From NCBI GenBank assembly GCA_018268995.1, contig JAFDVL010000046.1:46521-110520 (forward strand): 64,000 nt of DNA, given 5' to 3'. Every line of letters begins with the position of its first letter. Position 1 is the first letter of the stretch. Source of the DNA: Acidobacteriota bacterium (GTDB lineage: Bacteria > Acidobacteriota > Blastocatellia > RBC074). The notes under the pieces are model-generated. The model was given only the letters and a program-made list of their open reading frames with translations. It was not told where the DNA came from and did not search any database. Shown piece after piece: positions 36,431-45,021 of the stretch. The translations under genes were made by a program, and so were the position numbers.

Positions 36431-37453
36431 TTAGGCTTTGAGGTGTTTGAATTCGTCAATGACACGAAACTCGCGGCGATATTCGCTGAGTCGTTCGCCG
36501 ACCTGGGCAATGCGGCGCTCAATAATTGGTTCGCCAAGCTGACGCATATAATTCAAATGGACGATCCGGGTTGGATCAAGTCCCATCAGGCGCGTAGCTG
36601 TAGCATCAGCAGCGGGCAAATTGTCGCTCATCACGACGACTTGTGAATGAACGGTTTCGCCGTGTAACGGGCCATTGCCTTCCATTCCTTCAATGCCGTC
36701 AATGATGGTAAAGCCGGGTTTGACGGTCGTGGCAATATCCGCAATAGATTCGTTGATGCCGTGCCAATGCAACACGTTTTTGGGCCAGCCATAATGCAGG
36801 CTGGGGATCACGCCGAAGAGATTTTTGAGCGATAACGTCACGCCTGCCCAATGGTGCGTTTTCATCTTAGGCATCGAAACGACCAGATCCGCATTCAGAA
36901 TCGTTTCCGGCAACCACAGTTCTTGCAAGGTCGTGTATTGCGTAGCCGTTGGAACGCGATGAATATTGTCGAGATTCAAATCAACAAACTTCGTCTTCTC
37001 TTGCTTAACAACTTCATCTAACCCGGAAAGCTCAAGCAGCATTTCCGTATCGCGTTGATGTCCCGGCCCATCGGCAACCAGCACTTCTTTGGCACCAAGA
37101 CTGCGAAACACATCAATTGCGGCTGCGACCATCATCGGATTTGTATTGATGGTACGCGCCGAATGGTATTCGACCAGATTCGGCTTGAGTACAACGCGTT
37201 TGCCATTGAGGTTGAAGTTGTAGTTTTTCAAGCCCTGACGTAACAAATCATTCAAATTTTTCTCGTACGAACTGGCATGCAGAATCGTGACGCGCGCCGC
37301 TGTGGCAAGCGGATTTAACTCGCGCGCGGTTTGTCCTAGCTTGGAACAAGCTGCTGTGCCCAGACCTGCAACACCGGATGCCGTGATGGCTGCGGCCTTC
37401 ATAAAGTCGCGGCGCGTAAGCAGGAATTTTAGTTGTTCTTTCTGTAATGCCAT
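36431..37453 (-). CDS. DUF362 family protein with Tat signal
   Basis: 340 residues. A twin-arginine signal (TRRDFMKAAAITASGVAGLG, residues 13-32) with a following AACSK shows export of a folded protein, possibly a lipoprotein through that cysteine. The body is DUF362: RVVLKPNLVEYHSARTINTNP, then VADGPGH, MPKMKTHHWAGVTLSLKNLF and IDGIEGMEGNGPLHG. DUF362 proteins bind an unknown ligand and sometimes carry ferredoxin domains; no CxxCxxC cluster is seen here. It is the second gene of a minus-strand operon with a prenyltransferase-repeat protein and an ABC exporter. Confidence 0.92.
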   Translation of the reverse strand: MALQKEQLKFLLTRRDFMKAAAITASGVAGLGTAACSKLGQTARELNPLATAARVTILHASSYEKNLNDLLRQGLKNYNFNLNGKRVVLKPNLVEYHSARTINTNPMMVAAAIDVFRSLGAKEVLVADGPGHQRDTEMLLELSGLDEVVKQEKTKFVDLNLDNIHRVPTATQYTTLQELWLPETILNADLVVSMPKMKTHHWAGVTLSLKNLFGVIPSLHYGWPKNVLHWHGINESIADIATTVKPGFTIIDGIEGMEGNGPLHGETVHSQVVVMSDNLPAADATATRLMGLDPTRIVHLNYMRQLGEPIIERRIAQVGERLSEYRREFRVIDEFKHLKA

Positions 37454-37457
37454 GCCT

Positions 37458-37516
37458 GAAAATTTCAGATTTGAAATTTGAGATTGCAGATCAAATCAAA
37501 GCTCAAATTTTGAAAA
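37458..37516. repeat. AT-rich intergenic palindrome (family H)
   Basis: TTTGAAATTTGAG and GCTCAAATTTTGAAAA units face each other between the prenyltransferase-repeat and DUF362 genes. The arm contains the TGA stop codon of the prenyltransferase-repeat gene. Confidence 0.45.
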
Positions 37517-38426
37517 CATTTTTCTCGTGAACTGCTGTTTGCAGGGCTAACGCAGCCAATGCCGTCAAATGAATATTGTCACGCCAACTGCCGTTTTCCT
37601 GTTGGCGAGATAACAATCCTGACAATAATTTTTCCACCGGGCGTCCATAAATTTCCAAACACAAAATGCTGAGCGCAAGTAACAATGATGATTGTCGTTC
37701 GGCGACTTCGTGTTCCAGATAGGCAACCGATTTCTTGATCGTTTCGTGGTTGCGATCTGCATCCTGTAAAGCCAGCAAGGCAAAACAGGTATTGGTTGGC
37801 ATCGGCTCAATCACGACTTTCAATACTTCTTTATTGCCGTAATTCCAGCCGCCATCGTAGCAAGCGCGATCAAACAAGAAACTTTCCCCAGCCTGTACGC
37901 GTTCGTGAGCTTTCATCCCACTAGCCTTAAATGCCAGCAGGGCATACGCCGTTGGTTCCACCCAGCTTGCTGTCCCGCGTGCCCACGACCAGGCAGGCAA
38001 ATCGCCCTTGAGCTTTAGCTCCTGGCTGACCTTTTGATCCAGAAAGTTGCCGCGTGAACTTAGCAGGTATTTCAAATATCGCTCGCGTAATTCTGCGCCA
38101 ATGCCCAGTTTCTGGAGCGTGAAAAGAGCAATCATTGTTCCCCAATTATCAACCGCATCCAAGTCCACAGCTTTGTCAGTTTGGTGAATCCGTGTGATTG
38201 CTCCAACTTGATTGGTATGGGCGGCAAACCAGTCAAGAGCGCGTTTTTGCCGCTCTGATTGTTTATCCGACGTGTTGTCTTGCATTAATGCCAGCAGGGT
38301 ATAACAAGTTGGCTCAGCATAGCTTTGCTTGCCGCGCGCATAGCCCCAGCCGCCATCATTTTCCTGACTGGCGCTCAAAAAATCCACGGCGCGGTGAAGG
38401 CCTTGCTGTAATTGCGCATGGGTCAT
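37503..38426 (-). CDS. Prenyltransferase/squalene-oxidase-repeat protein
   Basis: About 307 residues from the ATG at 38426; a GTG five codons earlier (38441) lies two bases after GGAGG, too close to favour. It is an all-helical alpha/alpha toroid with QW-type repeats: NDGGWGYARGKQSYAEPTC, then ASWVEPTAYALLAFKASG, CYDGGWNYGNKEV and QQENGSWRDNIHLTALAAL. No DxDD motif of squalene-hopene cyclases is seen, so a cyclase role is unlikely. Such proteins may bind isoprenoid or lipid substrates. First gene of the operon with DUF362 and the ABC exporter; this grouping suggests a lipid- or cell-envelope-related export function. Confidence 0.9.
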   Translation of the reverse strand: MTHAQLQQGLHRAVDFLSASQENDGGWGYARGKQSYAEPTCYTLLALMQDNTSDKQSERQKRALDWFAAHTNQVGAITRIHQTDKAVDLDAVDNWGTMIALFTLQKLGIGAELRERYLKYLLSSRGNFLDQKVSQELKLKGDLPAWSWARGTASWVEPTAYALLAFKASGMKAHERVQAGESFLFDRACYDGGWNYGNKEVLKVVIEPMPTNTCFALLALQDADRNHETIKKSVAYLEHEVAERQSSLLLALSILCLEIYGRPVEKLLSGLLSRQQENGSWRDNIHLTALAALALQTAVHEKNVFKI

Positions 38427-38473
38427 AGCGTCATTATACACAGCCTCCGTAAATCTTTCCGATGGGATTGATC

Positions 38474-38923
38474 TTAATTGATCGGAGGCGAAGAAGCGGT
38501 AGCGGCGGTGCCTTGTGCCTGGCGAATAATTCCTGTTTCATCCCCGTAAAAATGGCGCATCTGCGTAGCCATATCTGCTCCGGGAGTGGCTTGGATGTTG
38601 TAGGTGATCGGCGTTGTCAGATTAACCTGAAACGTATAATAGTTGCGTGCTTCAGTTACCAGAAGTGGGTCAATACAATTGCGCGAGGCCAGTTCATTTA
38701 ACGTGCCGTAGGTGGACTGATTGCCATAGCTGGAAAAGTACATTCCTTCTGCTTTGACCAATGATTTGACCATCGCAATCGCCGAAGATTCCTGTGCCGT
38801 CCGCCGTGCGGTGATCAGGTTCGGCACCGCAATCGCTGCGATAATTGCGATAATTGCAGTAACAATGATCAATTCGATCAATGAAAATCCCGCCGAATTC
38901 CTCTTCCGATACTGAATGTACAT
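38474..38923 (-). CDS. pilA: Type IV pilin (major pilin-like)
   Basis: 149 residues with a class III signal: a short basic leader ending in G12, then FSLIELIIVTAIIAIIAAIA, in which F is to be N-methylated and E at mature position 5 is the assembly glutamate. The rest is a small globular domain with two cysteines absent from the usual C-terminal loop (only C83-type). It lies directly downstream of pilR, as in many type IVa systems where PilR with sigma-54 activates pilA. A near-match to a sigma-54 site lies upstream (38981-38996), but its GC element is missing. Confidence 0.93.
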   Translation of the reverse strand: MYIQYRKRNSAGFSLIELIIVTAIIAIIAAIAVPNLITARRTAQESSAIAMVKSLVKAEGMYFSSYGNQSTYGTLNELASRNCIDPLLVTEARNYYTFQVNLTTPITYNIQATPGADMATQMRHFYGDETGIIRQAQGTAATASSPPIN

Positions 38924-39024
38924 ACAGATGGCTCTTTCATTTCAAGTCGGAACGCCTAGCAAAATCAAAGAGCGAAAAAGATGAAATTTTATGCCAATCT
39001 GATGATCTTTCATGACAATTCTTT

Positions 39025-40437
39025 TTACCCTCTGTGCTGTGCCGCAACTTCGCGGAGCTGTCCGGTTAAATGACGAATTTCGTATTTATCCAGACAATGT
39101 CGCAAACTGCGTACGGTCATATGCAATAAGGTTGCCGCTTTGGTTTGATTGCCGTTGGTACGACGTAAGGCTTCAAGTAAATAACTCTTTTCCAATTCGC
39201 TCAGGTATTTTTCCAGATCAACCCCATTGTCAGGGAAATACAATTCGCCGTTCGCTTTCTTAGGCGAGTACCGCAGGATACGTTCGGGCAATCGTTGCGA
39301 TTGGATTTCCTCGCTCATCTCTAATGCTACCGCGCGTTCAATCGTATTTTCCAACTCACGTACGTTGCCCGGCCAATCGTATTCTTCAAGGTAGCGCAGA
39401 ACCTCTTCGCTGCAAAGTTTTGCCGCTTGGCCTGTAAGGCGTGCAAATTTGTCGAGAAAGTGCTGTGTCAGATCACGGATGTCCGCTTTGCGGTCACGCA
39501 ACGGAGGCAATTCCAGCGGAATGACAGAGACGCGATAAAATAAATCTTCGCGGAATTCCCCTGCCTTAACCATCTTTTCTAAATCCCGGTGCGTAGCGGC
39601 AACGATGCGCGTGTCAATGGCAATTTCTTCCGTTCCACCAACGCGCCGGATGCGACGTTCCTGCAAGACACGCAAGAGCTTGACCTGCATCGTGAGGCTC
39701 ATTTCGCCGATTTCGTCTAAGAAAATCGTGCCACCTTCGGCTGCTTCAAATAATCCTTTGCGGTTGGATTGCGCGCCTGTGAATGCGCCTTTGACGTAGC
39801 CAAAGAGTTCAGATTCAAGCAGTGTTTCCGTAAAAGCACCGCAGTTGACTGAGACAAATGCGCGGTCGCGGCGTGGGCTTAAACTGTGAATCGCGCGTGC
39901 AACCAATTCTTTTCCTGTGCCTGATTCGCCAACGATCAAAACTGTACTGGAATTAGCTGCGACGGTTTCCACCATTTGATAGACCGCTTGCATTTGCGGA
40001 CTGCGCCCGATGATGTCGCCCAGGTTGCCGCGCTTGAGCAACTCGCGTTTGAGCAGCGCGTTTTCCTGCCGCAGGTCGAGTTTTTCCAGTGCCTTACGAA
40101 CGACCAGTTTGAACTCATCTACGTCAAATGGTTTTTGAATGAAATCGTCTGCGCCCAGTTTGAATGCTTCACGCGCACTATTAATGGTCGCAAAGGCGGT
40201 CATCATAATGACCATCATTTCAGGCGCTTGTTCGCGGGCGGAACGCAACAGTTCAATGCCGCCGACATCAGGCATTTTGACGTCGGTAATGAGCAAGTCG
40301 AAGCTGGTTTTCTGCATCGCCTCAAGTGCTTCGCGCCCATTAGAAACGGCTGTTACCTGATGGCCTTCGCGTTTGAAAACCAATTCAAGCAACTCCCGCA
40401 TGCTGCGCTCGTCATCTGCTACTAATAATTTTGCCAT
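39025..40437 (-). CDS. pilR: Sigma-54-dependent response regulator PilR
   Basis: 470 residues from the ATG at 40437, where the receiver domain starts (KLLVADDERSMRELL); the frame is open 34 codons further up. REC has acidic pocket D8/D9 and phospho-acceptor D52 in LLITDVKMPD. The AAA+ domain has Walker A GESGTGKE near 168, the GAFTGA loop that contacts sigma-54, and the arginine-finger region. A Fis-type HTH closes the protein (NQTKAATLLHMTVRSLRHCL). Partner kinase is encoded just upstream; pilA just downstream is the expected target. Confidence 0.96.
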   Translation of the reverse strand: MAKLLVADDERSMRELLELVFKREGHQVTAVSNGREALEAMQKTSFDLLITDVKMPDVGGIELLRSAREQAPEMMVIMMTAFATINSAREAFKLGADDFIQKPFDVDEFKLVVRKALEKLDLRQENALLKRELLKRGNLGDIIGRSPQMQAVYQMVETVAANSSTVLIVGESGTGKELVARAIHSLSPRRDRAFVSVNCGAFTETLLESELFGYVKGAFTGAQSNRKGLFEAAEGGTIFLDEIGEMSLTMQVKLLRVLQERRIRRVGGTEEIAIDTRIVAATHRDLEKMVKAGEFREDLFYRVSVIPLELPPLRDRKADIRDLTQHFLDKFARLTGQAAKLCSEEVLRYLEEYDWPGNVRELENTIERAVALEMSEEIQSQRLPERILRYSPKKANGELYFPDNGVDLEKYLSELEKSYLLEALRRTNGNQTKAATLLHMTVRSLRHCLDKYEIRHLTGQLREVAAQHRG

Positions 40438-40570
40438 ACTACAACTTTTACAACTCCACGAGGGGAACCGATGATTAATTTTGCGAATTCCATTGGCGAA
40501 GACCGAAGGATGAACGGGCGATGAATGTGACTCTGCCAATGAGATTTAATTGCAATAACGTCAGCCGCGC

Positions 40571-42274
40571 TCAAGCTGGACAAGCCAGTGCGACGCTGAC
40601 AGCTTTTTCTTCGGTATGAGTTTCGGTATGAGCGGCTAGCAGGAGCGTAATTGTGGTGCCTATGCCGACTTCGCTTTTGACATCAATCTTGCCGCGATGT
40701 TCATTAATAATGTGGTAAACGACGCTCATTCCTAATCCGGTGCCACCCGCGCTGAATGAGCTGAACGGTTCAAAAATCCGTTCGATTTGTTCTTCTGTCA
40801 TGCCAATGCCAGTGTCGGTGAAGTTCACTTGGATGTTGGAACCATCTGCTGTTCGATTGATTGAGATCGTAAAGGTTCCGCCATCTGGCATTGCTTTGAT
40901 GGCATTGCGTGCAAGATTCCATAACACTTGCCGCAATTGTCCGGGGTCAGCAAATACCAACGCGGGGTCAGGGCAGGCTTCAGCCAATAACTGATATTTG
41001 CTACTATCAATTTCGGAATTATAGCGCAATAACGTGAGCGTTTCTTCCAAAAGATGATTTAAATCCACAGATTCTTTTTCAGGCTGCCGCGGACGCGCAT
41101 ACATAAGAAAATCGCTGATGATGCGATCAATGCGATCCGATTCGCGCAATACGATGTTCATTAGTTGCGTGTCTTCATCTGACAGTCTGGAATCGCTCCC
41201 CAGCACTTGTACTGCGCCGCGCATCGAAGCCAGCGGATTACGAATTTCGTGTGCAATTGCGGCTGCCACGCGACCTAGCGCGGCTAACCGATCCTGTCGC
41301 CGAATATCTCTTTCCAGCCGCATGACATCGGTCAAATCCTGAAAGGGAAGCACGAAGCCATTGATTTCGCCTGTCACTGTGGTCAATGGTGAGATACTGA
41401 AACCTAGTTGGATTTGCCGTCCTTCCGCTGTCGTACAATCCAGGTTCAATCGCGACAATCCGTGGCCACCTAGTAAGATGTCCCTCCCCGCTTCCAGTTG
41501 ATCTGAAATCGTTGGGAACAACGCGTTCAGATGCTTGCCAACAACCTGCGCTGAACCAAAGCCCGTGATTTCTTCTGCCGCACGATTAAAGGAAATAATT
41601 TGATGCTGCAAATCAATCGTCACCAGACCACTGCTGATGCTGTCAATCACGCGTTCGCTGAAGGCCCGAATGTCATTCAGCTTGCGATTTGCCAGCGCCA
41701 GATTGGCATCCGTGCGCGAAAGTTGCTCGTTGAACTGGCTGCTGAGAAACGCAACCGCGAAGAACGCAAAAATATAAAATCCCAGTGACGTTTGATGCAC
41801 CATCACTTTATCGGGAGCCTGCTCATAAACCCGATAAATCAAGCCCAAATAACAGGCATTGATCAGAAGCGTCAGAGCATATGTCCCGCGTCGCGAGGTC
41901 AAACAACTGATCGTAAAAATCACGATCAAATAAAGTGCAATGAATGGCGAGCGAACCGCATCAGTCAGATGCACCAGCCACGATACCAACAGTACATCGC
42001 CCACCATTTGCAAATAGGCTTGAACGCGATACTGCCGGGAAAATAGCCCAAGCAAGGCATAGATCAGTGTTACGCCAAAGGTCGCCGCCGTAATCCATGA
42101 GACGCTTTCCAATAATCGGTTAACGGCTTCCGGCTTGATCACATGGCGCAGCGCATATGCCGTAATCAGCAAAGCCAGAACTACACACGGACGCCCCATT
42201 AACAGCCAGATCAAATGATTCTTTAGCCGATCTTCTGCGCCAGGTTGGATTTCCTCAGGTTTGGGTTGTCTCAT
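40571..42274 (-). CDS. pilS: PAS-containing sensor histidine kinase PilS/NtrB-like
   Basis: 567 residues from the ATG at 42274 behind GAGGT; alternative starts lie up to 12 nt earlier. An N-terminal block of about six membrane segments (residues 25-185) is followed by a PAS domain (LVTIDLQHQIISFNRAAEEI), HisKA with the phospho-accepting histidine in AAIAHEIRNPLASMRGA near residue 345, and an HATPase_c domain with GTGLGMSVVYHI. This arrangement matches PilS of type IV pilus systems. It feeds PilR, encoded 133 nt downstream. Confidence 0.94.
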   Translation of the reverse strand: MRQPKPEEIQPGAEDRLKNHLIWLLMGRPCVVLALLITAYALRHVIKPEAVNRLLESVSWITAATFGVTLIYALLGLFSRQYRVQAYLQMVGDVLLVSWLVHLTDAVRSPFIALYLIVIFTISCLTSRRGTYALTLLINACYLGLIYRVYEQAPDKVMVHQTSLGFYIFAFFAVAFLSSQFNEQLSRTDANLALANRKLNDIRAFSERVIDSISSGLVTIDLQHQIISFNRAAEEITGFGSAQVVGKHLNALFPTISDQLEAGRDILLGGHGLSRLNLDCTTAEGRQIQLGFSISPLTTVTGEINGFVLPFQDLTDVMRLERDIRRQDRLAALGRVAAAIAHEIRNPLASMRGAVQVLGSDSRLSDEDTQLMNIVLRESDRIDRIISDFLMYARPRQPEKESVDLNHLLEETLTLLRYNSEIDSSKYQLLAEACPDPALVFADPGQLRQVLWNLARNAIKAMPDGGTFTISINRTADGSNIQVNFTDTGIGMTEEQIERIFEPFSSFSAGGTGLGMSVVYHIINEHRGKIDVKSEVGIGTTITLLLAAHTETHTEEKAVSVALACPA

Positions 42275-42297
42275 CATCCACCTCATACAACAGGGGA

Positions 42298-43524
42298 CTA
42301 TTTGCCATTCGATAATTTGCCAATCAGGCTAAACAGCGGCAGATACATCGCAATGACGATGCCGCCGATGGTAACGCCCAGAAAGCCGATCATGACAGGC
42401 TCAATTAACGACAGCATTCCTGCTACCGCCGCGTCTACTTCCTGTTCATAAAAGTCAGCGATTTTGCCGAGCATCGTATCCAGCGCGCCTGTTTGTTCGC
42501 CGATACCAATCATTTGTCCCACCATGTTCGGGAAAATCCCGGTGGCGTTGAGCGGTTCGACCAGCGTTTGTCCGCGCTCAATGCCGGAGCGCACCTTGAG
42601 AATGGCATCCTGGATGATGACATTGCCTGATGTCCGCGCCGTAATATCGAGCGCTTCAAGAATAGACACGCCAGAGGAGAGCAAGGTCGAAAGCGTGCGG
42701 GCGAAGCGCGCGACAGCCACTTTTCTGATGACTGATCCGATGATCGGGGTCTTCAGTAACAGGTTGTCAATTTGCCAATTTCCTTTTGGCGTTGCGTAGT
42801 ACATTTTGATGGCGTAAGTGAGGACGCCTCCGACAATAGCAATCAGCCACCAATACCCCACCATAAAGTGACTGATATTGACGACAATCTGTGTCGGCAA
42901 CGGCAGCCCTTCATCTCCGCCTAACAGCTCCTTGAAGATTTTAGTGAAGGACGGAATCACAAAAATCATAATCACCGAGATGACGATGACAGCGATCACG
43001 ACGACGATAATCGGATATGTCATTGCGCCTTTGATGTCCGACTTCAACTTCACAGCTTTCTCGATGTACACCGATAACCGTTGCAGAATGTTATCGAGAA
43101 TACCGCCTGTTTCGCCTGCTGCCACCATGTTGGTATAGAGTCGGTCAAACGCTTTTGGTTGCTTTTCCATCGCCGCAGCCAACGTACTTCCAGCCTCGAC
43201 ATCAGCTTGCACACTGCTGATGGATTGAGCGAAAAACTTGTTTGGTTGCTGTGCTGCCAGAATGTCCAGGCATTGCACCAGCGGTAATCCCGCATCAATC
43301 ATTACAGAAAATTGTTTGGTAAAAACCGCCAACTCCTTCGCATTCACGCTTTTCTTCATGCCCAATTTGGGCAGCGCGATTTCGCGTCCTTTTTCACGAA
43401 CATTGGTGAGCGAGATTTGCTCGCGTTTGAGCATGCGTTCCAATGCTTCGCGATTTTCCGCTGTTTTCTCTCCGCTAACCGTTTCGTTAGCCCGATTACG
43501 GCCCTTATAAACGTAAGTCGGCAT
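42298..43524 (-). CDS. pilC: Type IV pilus inner-membrane platform protein PilC
   Basis: 408 residues, T2SSF family. Two T2SSF halves with FTKQFSVMIDAGLPLVQCLD and RFARTLSTLLSSGVSILEAL, each followed by the membrane hairpin, and a C-terminal segment LSLIEPVMIGFLGVTIGGIV. The N-terminus opens with YVYKGRNRANETVSGE as in other PilC/GspF. The protein anchors the PilB and PilT ATPases to the inner membrane. It follows pilT by 86 nt. Confidence 0.96.
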   Translation of the reverse strand: MPTYVYKGRNRANETVSGEKTAENREALERMLKREQISLTNVREKGREIALPKLGMKKSVNAKELAVFTKQFSVMIDAGLPLVQCLDILAAQQPNKFFAQSISSVQADVEAGSTLAAAMEKQPKAFDRLYTNMVAAGETGGILDNILQRLSVYIEKAVKLKSDIKGAMTYPIIVVVIAVIVISVIMIFVIPSFTKIFKELLGGDEGLPLPTQIVVNISHFMVGYWWLIAIVGGVLTYAIKMYYATPKGNWQIDNLLLKTPIIGSVIRKVAVARFARTLSTLLSSGVSILEALDITARTSGNVIIQDAILKVRSGIERGQTLVEPLNATGIFPNMVGQMIGIGEQTGALDTMLGKIADFYEQEVDAAVAGMLSLIEPVMIGFLGVTIGGIVIAMYLPLFSLIGKLSNGK

Positions 43525-43610
43525 TCTCGTAGTTCCTTTGCAGTAAAGTGATCTGCCGAGCTGTTAGCTAAGGGCCATAAGCAAACAGCCAGATTGCAAA
43601 TAACAAATTT

Positions 43611-44897
43611 TTAGCGCCGTCCTGGTGGTGCAAATGGGCTTGAGCTAGAAGCCGGTGGTGCCCCAAAAGGATTGGCTGTGCCTGGTGCCGGAGCCGGGGT
43701 TCCGAAAGGACTTGTTCCCGGTGTTGGTGGTGCAGGCGTCGCAGGTTTGGGCGGTTGTGGCATTGCCGTTCCCGCCTGTGGTCGGCTATTGGGCGCATTG
43801 TCTCTATTGATTAGGCCTGCGCCACGATTGATGAGTTCCTGCAATTCATCGGGATTGGCCGAACGTTGCAGGGCCAATTCCAGTGTGATGTGCTTTTGGA
43901 AATACAATGTCGCCAGCGATTGATTGAGCGTTTGCATTCCGTATTTTTCCTGTCCGGTTTGCATCATCGAATAAATCTGGTGAACCTTATCTTCACGAAT
44001 CAGGTTGCGAATGGCCGGATTCGGAATCAGAATTTCCATCGCCATCGCGCGTCCACTGCCGCTGGCTTTCGGCAACAGCGTCTGACAAATTACGCCTTCC
44101 AAAACCAGACTCAATTGCGCGCGAATTTGCGATTGTTGGTAAGCCGGAAACACGTCAATGATACGGTTGATCGTGGCAGCTGCTGAGTTGGTGTGCAATG
44201 TGCCGAACGTCATGTGCCCGGTTTCGGCAATACGAAGTGCGGCTTCAATGGTTTCCAAATCGCGCATTTCTCCGATCAGCACAATATCCGGGTCTTGGCG
44301 CAAGGCTGAACGCAAGGCATTAGCAAAACCGTGCGTGTCGGCTTTGACCTCGCGTTGATTTACCAGGCAGCTTCTGTGTGGATGCAGGAATTCAATCGGG
44401 TCTTCAATGGTCAGAATATGTTCGTGACGATCTCGGTTGATTTTGTCGAGCATCGCCGCCAGCGTCGTGGATTTACCCGAACCTGTTGGCCCCGTGACCA
44501 GAATTAAGCCGCGCGGCTTATCGCACAGTTGCGACACGACCGTAGGTAAGCCCAGTTGATCAAAGGAGCGAATTTCATAGGGGATCGCACGAAAGACTGC
44601 GGCGACCGCGCCCTTTTGATTGAAGAGGTTGGCACGAAAGCGCGACAGCCCCTTGACGCCAAAGGAAAAGTCCAATTCCAGGTCTTCTTCAAAACGGTGT
44701 TTTTGCGCATCGGTCAAGACCGAATATGCCAGGGATTTTGTATCCGCCGCATTCATCGGTTCAAATTCGGTCAGCGGGTGCATTTCACCATCCACGCGAA
44801 TTTGCGGCGGTGAATTTAAAGTAATGTGCAAATCCGATCCACGCATTTCGGTCATGCGCTTTAATAATTCAGTTAATGTGAGATTTTCGTTGGACAT
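43611..44897 (-). CDS. pilT: Twitching-motility ATPase PilT with Pro-rich C-terminal tail
   Basis: 428 residues. The core is a standard PilT: SDLHITLNSPPQIRVDGEM at the N-terminus, Walker A GPTGSGKSTT near 136, the Asp box and Walker B (DPDIVLIGEMRDLETI), and the PilT-specific AIRNLIREDKVHQIYSMMQ. It powers pilus retraction. After residue 365 comes a Pro/Ala/Gly-rich tail of about 60 residues (GTAMPQPPKPATPAPPTPG) ending PPGRR, which most PilT proteins (about 345-370 residues) lack. The tail could be a flexible interaction arm. Confidence 0.96.
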   Translation of the reverse strand: MSNENLTLTELLKRMTEMRGSDLHITLNSPPQIRVDGEMHPLTEFEPMNAADTKSLAYSVLTDAQKHRFEEDLELDFSFGVKGLSRFRANLFNQKGAVAAVFRAIPYEIRSFDQLGLPTVVSQLCDKPRGLILVTGPTGSGKSTTLAAMLDKINRDRHEHILTIEDPIEFLHPHRSCLVNQREVKADTHGFANALRSALRQDPDIVLIGEMRDLETIEAALRIAETGHMTFGTLHTNSAAATINRIIDVFPAYQQSQIRAQLSLVLEGVICQTLLPKASGSGRAMAMEILIPNPAIRNLIREDKVHQIYSMMQTGQEKYGMQTLNQSLATLYFQKHITLELALQRSANPDELQELINRGAGLINRDNAPNSRPQAGTAMPQPPKPATPAPPTPGTSPFGTPAPAPGTANPFGAPPASSSSPFAPPGRR

Positions 44898-45021
44898 ATA
44901 ACCACTTCAGCCCTATTTCACTTTTGCCGCAGTCGTTGCAACAGATAAAGATAATGAACGGGTTGTTTGGGGGCGGATGTGAAGCTTCTTTGCGATCCAG
45001 GGTGGCAAGCTTCATCTCAAC

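Noticed and set aside
38981..38996. Sigma-54 promoter upstream of pilA
   Set aside because: The minus strand has TGGCAT and a TT element at the right spacing, but the essential GC at -12 is CA; too weak to annotate.
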